In this document: in pieces, positions 1 to 8,319 of the stretch
How the letters are laid out: each line of letters opens with the position of its first letter
Position numbering within the stretch: the stretch's first letter is position 1
Assembly: GCA_947567695.1 (NCBI GenBank)
Contig: CANONT010000013.1
Location: 1-40,323, forward strand
Source: an uncultured Clostridium sp.
GTDB taxonomy: Bacteria; Bacillota; Clostridia; TANB77; CAG-508
Reading direction: 5' to 3'
Length of the DNA stretch: 40,323 nt
Position numbers and translations under genes: made by a program
The notes under the pieces: generated by a model
Database searches by the model: none
The model's input: only the letters and a program-made list of their open reading frames with translations
What the model was told of the DNA's origin: nothing

Positions 1-17
1 CACCTTGCTTTTTTAAT

Positions 18-206
18 TTAGCACTTAACCCGAGCTAATTTTAATTGCTCATCTAACTGGGCTTCTTCTGTTTTTATTTTTGCTTCTTGTGCCTTGGTTA
101 TAATGCCATTTTCTCCTGTTAGTGTGGCAATCGTTATGGATGCCAATATTAGCAAAATAATAATGGTGATTACCAATGCTATTAATGTGATACCTTTTTG
201 TTTCAT
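18..206 (-). CDS. Short type IV prepilin-like protein (N-terminal methylation motif)
   Basis: A 62-residue protein. The N-terminus MKQKGITLIALVIT matches a class III (type IV pilin or pseudopilin) leader: a short basic leader, Gly before the cleavage site, then a hydrophobic helix (about residues 6-29). The usual Glu at mature position 5 is absent, as in many clostridial members. After the helix comes the segment TGENGIITKAQEAK, common in these clostridial proteins, and then a charged helix that ends abruptly in ARVKC. Typical relatives are longer and carry a C-terminal globular domain, so this is either a minimal stub or a gene truncated at its 3' end. The ATG at 206 follows an AGAGGGAG ribosome site. 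It would need a prepilin peptidase, and none is in the window. The family call is fairly safe; the function is unknown. Confidence 0.7.
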   Translation of the reverse strand: MKQKGITLIALVITIIILLILASITIATLTGENGIITKAQEAKIKTEEAQLDEQLKLARVKC

Positions 207-429
207 CTAAAACTCCCTCTTTTCCTAATTAAATATCTTATGGTTAAAGTTACATTACGTCCCTTTGTTATAAGTTTCACAAATAGAATATCACTTTTAC
301 TTTTCTTTGTAAATAGTTTTTATATTTCATTTTTATTACAATTGCAAAATTAGAGTTCAAAAAATTTATTTTAATTAGTAAATTCCATAAATATTAACTC
401 TAAATTTTTATAAAAATCAATTGTATTCT

Positions 430-467
430 AAAAGTAGTTGATATATAAAAATATATCAACTACTTTT
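430..467 (-). terminator. Intrinsic terminator overlapping the stop codon of the coiled-coil gene
   Basis: A perfect 17-bp inverted repeat (430-446 with 451-467) around a 4-nt loop. T-rich ends on both sides could let it work in either direction. The TGA stop of the upstream gene (458-456) lies inside the stem. The remaining intergenic sequence, about 207-429, is AT-rich and I see no gene or convincing promoter in it. Confidence 0.75.
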
Positions 468-896
468 TAACAATTTTTCTTCCATATAGCTCTGTGTTAA
501 TTCAATTTTATGCAATCTCGAATCATATGATTCATGCTCTGCTCTGTTTCTATCTAACTCTCTTAATATTTCATTCTGTACTTTTATTGAGCCCGTTATC
601 AATTCTTTTAATTCATTATCTCTTTTTTCTAGAAATACTACTACATTGCTTAGTTCTTCTCCTATTTCTTTGCTTTGTTGCGTAAATCTCTCATCCATCT
701 CAGTGCGTAATTCTGACTTCATTTCTTGCAATTCTTCACGTAATTCTGTCTTCATATCTTGCATCTCTTCACGTAATTCTGTCTTCATATCTTGCATCTC
801 TTCACGTAATTCTATCTTCATCTCCTGCATTTCATTTCGTACTTCTTCCTTGACACCTTTAATTTCTCCAAGGATTGTCTCTAATATTTTTTCCAT
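456..896 (-). CDS. Coiled-coil protein with 11-residue repeats, function unknown
   Basis: 146 residues, almost entirely predicted helix. Residues 26-69 are four near-identical 11-residue (hendecad) units of the form MKxELREEMQD, rich in Glu, Met and Lys, preceded by a diverged fifth (15-25). A second charged helical stretch with regular leucine spacing follows (about 75-145). There is no signal peptide, membrane segment or enzyme motif. Hendecad repeats usually form right-handed or nearly straight coiled coils, so an oligomeric cytoplasmic protein is likely. A longer frame continues upstream to 938, but the ATG at 896 has a GGAGGTGA ribosome site at good spacing and the promoter -10 lies just upstream, so the shorter start is right. 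It is monocistronic, with its own promoter and terminator. I do not recognise a named family. Confidence 0.8.
   Translation of the reverse strand: MEKILETILGEIKGVKEEVRNEMQEMKIELREEMQDMKTELREEMQDMKTELREELQEMKSELRTEMDERFTQQSKEIGEELSNVVVFLEKRDNELKELITGSIKVQNEILRELDRNRAEHESYDSRLHKIELTQSYMEEKLLKSS
690..821 (-). repeat. Four tandem 33-bp coding repeats
   Basis: Four 33-bp units encode the 11-residue repeats of the coiled-coil gene. The two middle units are nearly identical at DNA level. Repeats of this kind can gain or lose units by slippage without changing the reading frame. Confidence 0.85.
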
Positions 897-917
897 CCTC
901 TCACCTCCACTAAAGCA

Positions 918-946
918 ATTATACAGTAATAAAAGCAAGGTGTCAA
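918..946 (-). promoter_or_regulatory. Consensus sigma-A promoter of the coiled-coil gene
   Basis: TTGACA (946-941), a 17-nt spacer and TATAAT (923-918) on the minus strand form an exact consensus housekeeping promoter. It sits about 20 nt upstream of the ATG at 896, so the leader is very short. It predicts strong constitutive expression. Confidence 0.85.
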
Positions 947-959
947 CCCCATAAGTAAA

Positions 960-979
960 ATTTTATTCAAAAATAAAAT
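960..979 (-). terminator. Possible weak terminator after the GtrB-like gene
   Basis: An 8-bp A/T-only hairpin (960-967 with 972-979) is followed on the minus strand by TTTAC. It lies between the GT2 gene ending at 1034 and the promoter at 946. The position is right but the stem is weak. Confidence 0.35.
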
Positions 980-1033
980 CGAATTTTCGAGTCCCTAGCA
1001 AAAGTCAAAACTTGAAACAATATAACCTTTACA

Positions 1034-1969
1034 CTATTCAATATTTATTTTCTGATCAATAATATATTCTGGTCTATGCCTAGTCTCATCATAGATCCTT
1101 GCCATATACTCAGAAATAATCCAAATAGACACCAATTGCACTCCACTGAACAACGTAATCGCAACCATAATAGATGTCCAACCTGGTGTCAAATGATTTA
1201 ACTCAAAAGCATAGGAAACCAAAGAATAAATCAAAATCACAATAGAAAAGATAATGGTAATAAAACCTAATCCACCTACTATCTTCAATGGTTTCGTAGA
1301 AAAGCTAATAATCCCATCGGAAGCTAATTTCCACATTTTTTGAAAAGGATATTTTGTTTTACCTGCTTTTCTTTCTTCTCTCTCATAAGAATATGCTTTT
1401 TGTTGAAAACCAACCCAACTAAATAAACCTCTTAAAAATTTATTATGTTCTGGCATCGCATTGATCACATCAATTACTCTCTTATCGACTAATCTAAAAT
1501 CTCCTGTATCTTTTGGAATTTCTACATCTGACAATGCATTTAAAGTATGGTAAAACATTTTGGCCGTTAATAATTTAAAAGCAGATTCGCCTTTTCTTGA
1601 CCTTCGTTGTCCATAAATTACTTCATTTCCTTCTTCCCACAAAGCTATCATTTCTGGTATTAGTTCAGGAGGATCCTGAAGATCAGCATCTATAATAATC
1701 ACAGCATCTCCTGTCACATATTGAATTCCCGCTGTTACAGCTGCTTGATGTCCAAAATTTCTAGAAAAAGACAAAACTTTCACCTTTTCATTTTCATGTG
1801 CTATGTCTCGTAACAAATCCAATGTTTTGTCTTTTGATCCATCATCAATTATAATCATTTCATAATCATATTGTTTCAGCTCTTTTAATACTTTTTCAAC
1901 TCTTAAATAAGAGGTCTTTACGACCTCTTCTTCATTGTACATTGGGATAACAACTGATATCTTTTTCAT
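1034..1969 (-). CDS. Polyprenyl-phosphate glycosyltransferase, GtrB/DPM1-like GT2
   Basis: 311 residues. An N-terminal GT-A domain starts KISVVIPMYNEE, with the metal-binding DAD at 94-96 in the context DADLQDPPE that is typical of the GtrB/YkcC/dolichol-phosphate-mannose-synthase branch of GT2. A downstream RGLFSWVGF segment (180-188) is also characteristic. Two C-terminal membrane helices (about 231-254 and 263-287) anchor it. The family moves a sugar from a nucleotide donor to undecaprenyl phosphate on the inner leaflet. The lipid-linked sugar is then flipped (often by GtrA) and used by GT-C transferases outside. It lies 24 bp behind the PRPP synthetase gene and is probably co-transcribed with it. 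A gtrA-like gene is nearby (6856-7278). The sugar cannot be predicted. Confidence 0.9.
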   Translation of the reverse strand: MKKISVVIPMYNEEEVVKTSYLRVEKVLKELKQYDYEMIIIDDGSKDKTLDLLRDIAHENEKVKVLSFSRNFGHQAAVTAGIQYVTGDAVIIIDADLQDPPELIPEMIALWEEGNEVIYGQRRSRKGESAFKLLTAKMFYHTLNALSDVEIPKDTGDFRLVDKRVIDVINAMPEHNKFLRGLFSWVGFQQKAYSYEREERKAGKTKYPFQKMWKLASDGIISFSTKPLKIVGGLGFITIIFSIVILIYSLVSYAFELNHLTPGWTSIMVAITLFSGVQLVSIWIISEYMARIYDETRHRPEYIIDQKINIE

Positions 1970-1993
1970 GCTAACACTTCCTTATTCCACTTT

Positions 1994-2944
1994 TTATGCT
2001 TTATAATATAATTCCCCTAATGGTTTTTCTTCATTAATTCTTCTAATCGCCTCTGCAAATAGTGGTGCTATGGATAAAACAGTTATATTATCAATTCTTT
2101 TTTCCTCTGGTATAGGAACTGTATTGGTTACTACCATTTCTTTAATTCCTGAATTTCTAATTCTTTCAATGGCTGGTCCTGATAAAACACCATGTGTTCC
2201 ACCTGCATAAATAGCCTTAGCTCCAAATTGTTGCAATACTTTTACCGTTTCCATCATAGATCCAGCTGTTGCGATCTCATCATCAAATATAACAGCATTT
2301 TTATCTTTTACATCTCCAATGATGGTTCCAGCAATGGCTCTATCATCATTGGCATCTCTTCTTTTATCCACTAAAGCAATGGGACAATTAAAAAATTCAG
2401 AATATTTATAAGCTTTTTTGGAACTTCCAGCATCTGTTGCCACAATTACCATATCTTCTAATTTCTTCTCTTTAAAATAATCCTCTAATAAATATTCTGC
2501 TGTTAGTCTATCACAATTCACATTAAAATATGCTTGTATCGCTGGATTATGTAAGTCACAAGTAATCACTCTTGTCGCACCAGCAGCCTCCAAAATTTCT
2601 GCCATTAATTTAGCTGTTACAGGTACACGAGGTTGATCCTTTTTATCAGACCTAGAATAAGGGAAATATGGTAATATCACATTGATGTTTTTAGCAGATG
2701 CTCTTTTAATAGCATCAATGGTGATTAACAACTCCATAATTCTCTCATTGACTGGCGGCTTAGTTGTTTGTATAATGTATACATCTTTTTGTCTTACTGT
2801 TTCTAAAATTTGTACAAAATTATTATCATTTGAAAACTTTTGATGGTTAATCTTTCCCATCTCTAATCCTAAGCAATCACAAATCTCTTGCGTAAATTCT
2901 TCTGCGGTTGGACAAGCAAATATTTTAATATTATTCATCTTCAT
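1994..2944 (-). CDS. prs: Ribose-phosphate pyrophosphokinase (PRPP synthetase)
   Basis: 316 residues, the usual length for this cytoplasmic enzyme, which makes PRPP from ribose 5-phosphate and ATP for nucleotide, His and Trp synthesis. Visible motifs are the catalytic flexible-loop region YFPYSRSDKKDQPR (93-106), DLH (130-132), ATDAGSSKKA (169-178) and the PRPP-binding loop VIFDDEIATAGS (218-229). Several are divergent. FSNDNN stands where FSDGE is usual, and DDEIATAGS stands in place of DDxIDTAGT. This places it in a less-studied branch of the family, still with the essential Asp pair of the loop. The first ATG (2944) has a GAAGGGA ribosome site; an in-frame ATG two codons later is a weaker alternative. 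It has its own extended -10 promoter and heads a two-gene unit with the GT2 gene. Confidence 0.92.
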   Translation of the reverse strand: MKMNNIKIFACPTAEEFTQEICDCLGLEMGKINHQKFSNDNNFVQILETVRQKDVYIIQTTKPPVNERIMELLITIDAIKRASAKNINVILPYFPYSRSDKKDQPRVPVTAKLMAEILEAAGATRVITCDLHNPAIQAYFNVNCDRLTAEYLLEDYFKEKKLEDMVIVATDAGSSKKAYKYSEFFNCPIALVDKRRDANDDRAIAGTIIGDVKDKNAVIFDDEIATAGSMMETVKVLQQFGAKAIYAGGTHGVLSGPAIERIRNSGIKEMVVTNTVPIPEEKRIDNITVLSIAPLFAEAIRRINEEKPLGELYYKA

Positions 2945-2972
2945 CGATTCCCTTCTAACAAAATTCTACATC

Positions 2973-3000
2973 ATTATACCACAAAATATAAAAAAGTGAA
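2973..3000 (-). promoter_or_regulatory. Promoter of prs, extended -10 type
   Basis: TGGTATAAT (-10 at 2978-2973 with the TGn extension) is preceded 16 nt upstream by TTCACT (3000-2995), a 4/6 match to the -35. The -35 lies inside the hairpin that ends the upstream transcript. Confidence 0.6.
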
Positions 3001-3007
3001 CTTTTTT
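2990..3007 (-). terminator. Probable terminator after the 3012-3734 gene
   Basis: A short A/T-rich hairpin (AAAAAAG with CTTTTTT around TGAA) starts 5 bp past the stop codon. It is followed on the minus strand by ATATTTTG. The weak stem keeps confidence modest. Confidence 0.45.
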
Positions 3008-3011
3008 TACA

Positions 3012-3734
3012 TTATTTTTTTAAATTTAATACTATATCTTCTAAAATCTCTTGCTTAGTCAATATTTGCTTTTCATTGTTTGTCACCTCTAAAATAACAG
3101 TATCACCCTCTTGATAAACATCTACTGCCTGATGAGGATCCATCTTCTCAAAAGGATACTCTACAATTTCCCCAGAAAAGTCATCCCTTGTATAAGAAAT
3201 ACCAGAAATATCCACCATACATAAGCCATTTGATTGAATCGCATCCTTTAATTTCTTAGCCTCCTCCTTATCATTTTTCTCCAGCTCATACAAAAAACCA
3301 TCTTCCCTAATTGCAAATCCATTGATACTATTATCTTTCAATAGATTTAAAAAGGAATCTCTGGACTGTTTAGCAATCCAGATTCCTTTTCCTGTTGGTT
3401 TATTTTTTAGCAAATCTTGTATCTCATTTTCAAAAGGTTTCCCATTTTTCAAAATCCCTGCTAGCACTGTCTCAAACTGAATACTTGGTTTAATTTGTAA
3501 AATCTGTCTCCCATCATATTCTTCTTCAATCTCATACATATCTGCATCTGCAGTAGCATTCATTTCCTCTTTTATTTTATGAATTACTTCTTGATCGTTA
3601 ACATCAATTTTATTTTCTGTTTGATTGTCCGTTTCACCATTTGGAGGATTCCCAAAATTCAGTTTAATTCCCCATACTGTTATTGCTGTAACCATTATTA
3701 CTATCATTATAAAAAAGATATATCTTTTCTTCAT
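3012..3734 (-). CDS. Membrane-anchored extracellular protein, function unknown
   Basis: 240 residues. A basic start (MKKR) and one hydrophobic helix (about residues 5-24) suggest an uncleaved signal anchor. No lipobox Cys follows, so it does not look like a lipoprotein. The rest is a charged, soluble domain, presumably outside the cell, that starts with an Asn/Asp/Glu-rich linker. I recognise no catalytic motif or domain. Its start is 6 bp from the stop of the M14 peptidase gene and its ribosome site (AGGGAG) lies inside that gene's end, so the two are co-transcribed. A partner or modulator role in wall turnover is possible but only by association. Confidence 0.75.
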   Translation of the reverse strand: MKKRYIFFIMIVIMVTAITVWGIKLNFGNPPNGETDNQTENKIDVNDQEVIHKIKEEMNATADADMYEIEEEYDGRQILQIKPSIQFETVLAGILKNGKPFENEIQDLLKNKPTGKGIWIAKQSRDSFLNLLKDNSINGFAIREDGFLYELEKNDKEEAKKLKDAIQSNGLCMVDISGISYTRDDFSGEIVEYPFEKMDPHQAVDVYQEGDTVILEVTNNEKQILTKQEILEDIVLNLKK

Positions 3735-3740
3735 ACTCTT

Positions 3741-6700
3741 TTAATTCTCCCTTAACATTTGCATAGTTGCGCTAATATATTTAGAAGCATAATTTCTACT
3801 TACCACTTGACTATGATTACTTACTTGAGGCAATTCCACCAACACAGACCTTCCATTTCTTAAGGTTCTTGCCCAATTAACTAAATAGCCAGAGCCATAA
3901 GAATTAATGTGAGTTGGTAATCCAAAATAAGTCCTATAATAAGATCCCAATCCATTATCACCTATTGTCTCATTTAACCAACCATGTGTATCTACTGTAA
4001 TCGTTTTTGTCGTTCCTTGATGGCTTAGCATGAAGTCTCTCAAACTACTTGCTTCATAAGCTTGGAAAGGTGCTGTCCCATTATAATTTCTATCACTTGC
4101 TTCCCTTTTATAACCAACTGACCAATTTCGATTCATATCAATTCCTTTATGCCCAGGTGCTGCACTAAATAAGGTATTTCTTCCTGGTCCATTATTCGTA
4201 TAACCATGGGTTTGTCCATCTGGATTTAAATTTGGGAAAATATAAATCGTCCAGTTATTGATAAGCCATTCATCACTATGATTATCTAAATATTTTTTAA
4301 ATTCTTCTGCTATATATGTCAATTCTTTTCCATCCTGTGCATAAGAATCCTCAAATCCATGAATGGAGAAAGTAGCAAAAAGAACTTTTGGACCTTTTCC
4401 ATATTTATAATATTTCAAATTAGATCCTCTACCATCTTTTGCAACAGCTAAACCAGATTTTCCATAGTTTCCTTGTTCTTTAAATTTTCTAACTCCTGTT
4501 ACAAATTTGAATTGTTGTGCATTACTATAATTGGGTTTATAGCCCTGTATATTTTGACCATTTTTAGCAACTGATGCTGTGATATCTAAAGCTTTTCCTG
4601 TTGCTTTTGAAATAATACTATAATATCCATTTCCTATTTCTCTTAATTGCCATTTTTGATCATCTGCACCAATATAAGTAATTTGATATACATTATTTGA
4701 TTTTCTATCAAGAGTTAAGGCTTTATTAGAATGTTTTGCTATAATTTTATAAGTATCAGTAGAAAGAGCCGTTAATACAAATTTTTGTTGATTTACATTA
4801 TCAGCTGTCCATAATTGTATATTACCACCATCTGCATGTGAACCACCTGCAACATCTACTACCATATTAGCATTCAATTTAGTTTCTATTTCATAAGTAC
4901 CATTATTGATTATATGAATCGGTGTCAATTTAAATTTTTGTGCATCTGATCCATTCTCATAATATAGTTGAATATTAGCACCATTACGAGAAATATTACC
5001 AGATTGCACATCTAGGCACAAGCCATTTGCTTTAGAAACAATATTGTAATAACCATTTCCACAATCTTTTAATAACCACTTTTGAGCATCTGTTCCATTG
5101 GATGAATACTGATTAACATTAGCTCCACAATTTGAACTTCCTCCTTGTACATCTAAAACTTTGGCAGAATGTACTGCTGTGATCTTATAATAATTCGTAT
5201 TATTAATTCTTTCTAGGCGAAATTTTTGTTGTTGCACTTTTGCATTGTCCCAGATTTGTACATTGGCTCCATTATTACGACTACCGCCTGAAACATCTAC
5301 TACTTTATTATTTTTCAAAGTAATTTGATAAATTCCATTACTTACTTGTTTTATATTTTTCGTTGGTGTCTCATTTACTAATACAAATTGTTGGTTTTTT
5401 AAATCTGTCTGATTTCTTAATTGTAAAGCTTGACCATTTTTTGTATTAGATCCTCCTAAATCAATATATAAATTGCCACATTTTGAAACAATAGCATATA
5501 CACCTTCAGAATATTTTTTCAAAATCCATTTTTGTCTATCTGAATTTTCATCATTTTGTTGTATTATGCCACTTCCTATTCTTGGATTTTTGCTTTCTAC
5601 TGTTAAAACCTTATTAGAATGTTTTGCTTTTATCTTATAATATCCATCTCCTACATATTGAATTTCAAATTTTTGTTGTTTTACATTCGCAGAATCCCAC
5701 ATTTGAACTTTAGTGTAGCTAGCCATAGAGCCTGATGGTATATCAAATCCCTTCGTATTATTTACTTTACTCAAAATTCGATAGGTTCCATCTTCTGCTG
5801 ATTGTGTTCCCTTTTCTGCACTACAAGCTTTAAAAGTGAATTTTTGTGCCTTGGTACCATTAAAACGATAAGTCTGTAAACCTGCCCCAACCGATTTACT
5901 TCCTCCACAAATATCCAATGCCAAACCATTACATTTTGAAATGATAGAATAAGTATTGTCTGCATTTTTTAGAATGATCCACTTTTGTGCAATCGTATGA
6001 TTACTATTATATTGTTGCACTGCTGTTCCATTCTTTCCACTCGCTCCTGCCACATCCATTGCTTTTTGTGTATGTACTACTTTTATGGTATAAGTTCCAT
6101 CTTGATTATAGGTAAGCTGGAACTTTTGATTCGCCTTATTATTGATACTGGCTGTCCTTAAAACAACACCATTATTCGTGTCACTATTTGGTACTTCTAA
6201 TACTCGATTACTAGCCACTTGTGAATAAATATGATAAGTACCATTTTCTATTGTTTTTTTACCTTCTATATTTTGTACTTCTGAAAACTTGAATTTTTGT
6301 GCCTTGCTTCCATTTCCTTTATAGACTTGTAAATTCGCTCCATTGGCTGAACTACCTCTTGCAATGTCTAAATATAAACCATTACATTTAGATACGATGT
6401 AATAAGTTCCATCTCCGCAAGATTTCAAATACCATTTCTGTGCATCGGTTCCATTGGATTGATACTGATCTACATTCGTTCCCTTTTTCTTTCCAGCTCC
6501 TGCTACGTCTAATACTTTATTGGAATGCAAAGCAAAAAAAGTATAGGTTCCATCTGCATTTAATTTAACTTTAAACTTTTGATTACTTCTATTTTCTCTT
6601 TCATAAATATTGACATTAGCTCCATTATTTTTGCTACCAGCTTCTATATTAATTACTTTTGAACCACTAATGCCAGTATATATTTCATAAATTCCTTCTT

Positions 6701-6800
6701 TTAAATCTGTTGTTCTAGTATTAGCCATAACCTTATTATTACTATTTAGAACAACTAAAAAGCCTAATATTAAACTAATTGTAATAAAAATTTTTTTCAT
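3741..6800 (-). CDS. Secreted M14 zinc peptidase with five ricin-type lectin trefoils
   Basis: 1019 residues. A signal peptide (about 1-26, ending VMANT) is followed by five beta-trefoil lectin modules at about 34-173, 184-323, 335-474, 486-627 and 631-766. Each has three subrepeats with the AQKW or QQKF signature. The C-terminal domain (about 772-1019) is an M14 carboxypeptidase fold: zinc ligands H814 and E817 (HGFE), NPDG (859-862), the substrate-site NRN (890-892), third zinc ligand H939 (DTHG) and catalytic E989 (LVELP). All key residues are present, so it should be active. M14 enzymes with wall-binding modules commonly trim stem peptides of peptidoglycan; the exact bond cannot be predicted. 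The lectins probably hold it on wall carbohydrate. It is first in a two-gene unit behind a TATAAT box and a GGGGG-type ribosome site. The call is strong; the substrate is inference. Confidence 0.93.
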   Translation of the reverse strand: MKKIFITISLILGFLVVLNSNNKVMANTRTTDLKEGIYEIYTGISGSKVINIEAGSKNNGANVNIYERENRSNQKFKVKLNADGTYTFFALHSNKVLDVAGAGKKKGTNVDQYQSNGTDAQKWYLKSCGDGTYYIVSKCNGLYLDIARGSSANGANLQVYKGNGSKAQKFKFSEVQNIEGKKTIENGTYHIYSQVASNRVLEVPNSDTNNGVVLRTASINNKANQKFQLTYNQDGTYTIKVVHTQKAMDVAGASGKNGTAVQQYNSNHTIAQKWIILKNADNTYSIISKCNGLALDICGGSKSVGAGLQTYRFNGTKAQKFTFKACSAEKGTQSAEDGTYRILSKVNNTKGFDIPSGSMASYTKVQMWDSANVKQQKFEIQYVGDGYYKIKAKHSNKVLTVESKNPRIGSGIIQQNDENSDRQKWILKKYSEGVYAIVSKCGNLYIDLGGSNTKNGQALQLRNQTDLKNQQFVLVNETPTKNIKQVSNGIYQITLKNNKVVDVSGGSRNNGANVQIWDNAKVQQQKFRLERINNTNYYKITAVHSAKVLDVQGGSSNCGANVNQYSSNGTDAQKWLLKDCGNGYYNIVSKANGLCLDVQSGNISRNGANIQLYYENGSDAQKFKLTPIHIINNGTYEIETKLNANMVVDVAGGSHADGGNIQLWTADNVNQQKFVLTALSTDTYKIIAKHSNKALTLDRKSNNVYQITYIGADDQKWQLREIGNGYYSIISKATGKALDITASVAKNGQNIQGYKPNYSNAQQFKFVTGVRKFKEQGNYGKSGLAVAKDGRGSNLKYYKYGKGPKVLFATFSIHGFEDSYAQDGKELTYIAEEFKKYLDNHSDEWLINNWTIYIFPNLNPDGQTHGYTNNGPGRNTLFSAAPGHKGIDMNRNWSVGYKREASDRNYNGTAPFQAYEASSLRDFMLSHQGTTKTITVDTHGWLNETIGDNGLGSYYRTYFGLPTHINSYGSGYLVNWARTLRNGRSVLVELPQVSNHSQVVSRNYASKYISATMQMLREN
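4503..6701 (-). repeat. Array of five ricin-type trefoil modules (M14 protein)
   Basis: Five protein repeats of about 140 residues (residues 34-766), each made of three subrepeats of about 45. They are clearly homologous to the eight modules in the two other hydrolases of the window but more diverged from one another. Confidence 0.85.
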
Positions 6801-6819
6801 GATATATCCCCCTTAAAAT

Positions 6820-6848
6820 ATTATACAACAAAAACAGTAAAAGATAAA
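6820..6848 (-). promoter_or_regulatory. Probable promoter of the M14 peptidase gene
   Basis: A perfect TATAAT (6825-6820) lies 19 nt before the ATG. The element 17 nt upstream, TTTATC (6848-6843), is a poor -35 and falls in the terminator loop of the preceding operon. The -10 is good and the -35 doubtful. Confidence 0.5.
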
Positions 6849-6861
6849 TAAACTTTTACTG
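6835..6861 (-). terminator. Terminator of the rhamnose operon, overlapping the gtrA stop codon
   Basis: CAGTAAAAG (6861-6853) pairs with CTTTTACTG (6843-6835) around a 9-nt loop, followed on the minus strand by TTTTTG. The TAA stop of the GtrA-like gene lies inside the 5' arm of the stem. Confidence 0.75.
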
Positions 6862-7278
6862 CCTTTTTTTGTTAAAAGCAAAAAATTTACTAATAAAGAA
6901 ATTCAAAATAATGACAAGAACTGTAATAAAAGCTTTACTAATCATTTCTGGAATTAGTGTTTGGAATAATAAAAATCCTCCTAAGAATTCCACGATCATG
7001 GTAAATGCTCTTCCTACTATAAATTTAAAAAATTCTTGCAATTTTTCCTTTCCTGTTTTTGCTTCTGAATGAAATACTAAATCCTTATTGGTGATATAAG
7101 CAACTAGTACTGCTAAGATAATAGCGATCAAATTAGATAGATTTTCATTCCATTGCCATAGATCATGAAAAACAAAGAAAGAACCTAAATTAATAACAGT
7201 TGTGAGTAATCCAAATACAATGTATAGAATTACTTCTTTGGTTAGTACTTTTTCCATTACTTTTTTAATTTTCTCCAT
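6856..7278 (-). CDS. GtrA-like membrane protein (lipid-linked sugar flippase family)
   Basis: 140 residues with four membrane helices (about 15-35, 41-62, 83-103 and 108-130). The N-terminal YIVFGLLTTVINLGSF and the internal NLIAIILAVLVAYITNKDLVF are typical of the GtrA/DPMS-flippase family. Such proteins are thought to flip undecaprenyl-phosphate sugars made by GtrB-type GT2 enzymes; two such enzymes are in this window (1034-1969 and 19126-20064). The open frame extends 16 codons upstream to a TTG at 7326, but the ATG at 7278 has a GAGGAAGAG ribosome site and fits the family length better. It is the last gene of the rhamnose operon, 73 bp after rmlB. The family call is firm; the substrate is unknown. 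Confidence 0.88.
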   Translation of the reverse strand: MEKIKKVMEKVLTKEVILYIVFGLLTTVINLGSFFVFHDLWQWNENLSNLIAIILAVLVAYITNKDLVFHSEAKTGKEKLQEFFKFIVGRAFTMIVEFLGGFLLFQTLIPEMISKAFITVLVIILNFFISKFFAFNKKRQ

Positions 7279-7350
7279 TAGCTCTTCCTCTTTATCCTTT
7301 CTAATTTTGACAATAATGATTTTCAACTTAAGTGAATAACCAATATTATT

Positions 7351-8319
7351 TTATTGTAACCAATCAGGATTTTCCAAATACCAATCAATTGTCTTTACAA
7401 TACCATCTTCAAACTTTGTTTTTGGGTACCATCCCAATTCGTTCTTTATTTTGGTTGGATCAATTGCATAGCGATAATCATGTCCTTTACGATCCGTAAC
7501 ATGTTCAATCAAATCTTCTGACTTACCTAAACGTTGTAAAATCAATTTAACAATTTCAATATTTCTCTTTTCATTATGTCCACCAATATTATATCTTTCA
7601 CCAGAAACTCCTTTATGGAATACCAAATCAATTGCTTCGCAATGGTCTTCTACATATAGCCAATCTCTAATATTCATTCCTTCGCCATAAACTGGTAATT
7701 TTTCATCTTTTAAAGCTAGTTTAATCATATGTGGTATTAATTTTTCATTGTGTTGATATGGGCCATAGTTATTAGAGCAATTCGTTACATTAACATTCAT
7801 TTTATAAGTTTCTTTATAGGCTAATGCAATTAAGTCTGAACTTGCTTTAGAAGAAGAATAAGGGCTACTTGGTTGAATTGGTGATTTTTCTGTAAAATAT
7901 CCTTCCTCCCCTAATGAACCATAAACCTCATCAGTAGAGATATGAACAAACTTATTGTCACTTCCTTCTCCCCATTTTTGTTTTGCTGTTTCTAATAAAG
8001 TATGTGTTCCAATTACATTGGTTTGTGTAAATACAAATGGATTTTTAATACTATTATCAACATGTGATTCTGCTGCAAAATGAATCACTCCATTAATATC
8101 ATATTGATCAAAAATTTCCTTCATTTTCTCAAAATCGCATATATCTGCTTGTACAAAAGTGATTTTGTCTTGCACCTTCTTTAAATTATCCATATTTCCT
8201 GCATAAGTTAATTTATCTACTACAATCACCTTGTAGTCTGGATGTTTATTAACAAAATATTCTGCAAAATTGGCTCCTATAAATCCTGCTGCTCCTGTTA
8301 CTAATACATTTTTACTCAT
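7351..8319 (-). CDS. rmlB: dTDP-glucose 4,6-dehydratase
   Basis: 322 residues, normal family length. It is an extended short-chain dehydrogenase: TGAAGFIG (8-15) binds NAD, TDE (129-131) holds the catalytic Asp-Glu that is specific to dehydratases of this class, and Y154-x3-K158 (YSSSK) is the catalytic pair. It converts dTDP-glucose to dTDP-4-keto-6-deoxyglucose, the second step of dTDP-L-rhamnose synthesis in the cytoplasm. rmlA, rmlC and rmlD are all in the same operon, though interrupted by other genes. Its ATG follows the stop of the HD-domain gene with no gap, so translation is probably coupled. The assignment is secure. Confidence 0.96.
   Translation of the reverse strand: MSKNVLVTGAAGFIGANFAEYFVNKHPDYKVIVVDKLTYAGNMDNLKKVQDKITFVQADICDFEKMKEIFDQYDINGVIHFAAESHVDNSIKNPFVFTQTNVIGTHTLLETAKQKWGEGSDNKFVHISTDEVYGSLGEEGYFTEKSPIQPSSPYSSSKASSDLIALAYKETYKMNVNVTNCSNNYGPYQHNEKLIPHMIKLALKDEKLPVYGEGMNIRDWLYVEDHCEAIDLVFHKGVSGERYNIGGHNEKRNIEIVKLILQRLGKSEDLIEHVTDRKGHDYRYAIDPTKIKNELGWYPKTKFEDGIVKTIDWYLENPDWLQ

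Noticed and set aside
646-954. Plus-strand open frame with Ser/Ile-rich repeats
   Set aside because: It is the complement of the hendecad repeats of the minus-strand coiled-coil gene and runs across that gene's promoter; no ribosome site.
5771-5965. Second minus-strand frame inside the M14 gene (and a similar one at 14364-14621 in the GH73 gene)
   Set aside because: Both are out-of-frame readings of trefoil repeats without ribosome sites; the main frames have complete domains.
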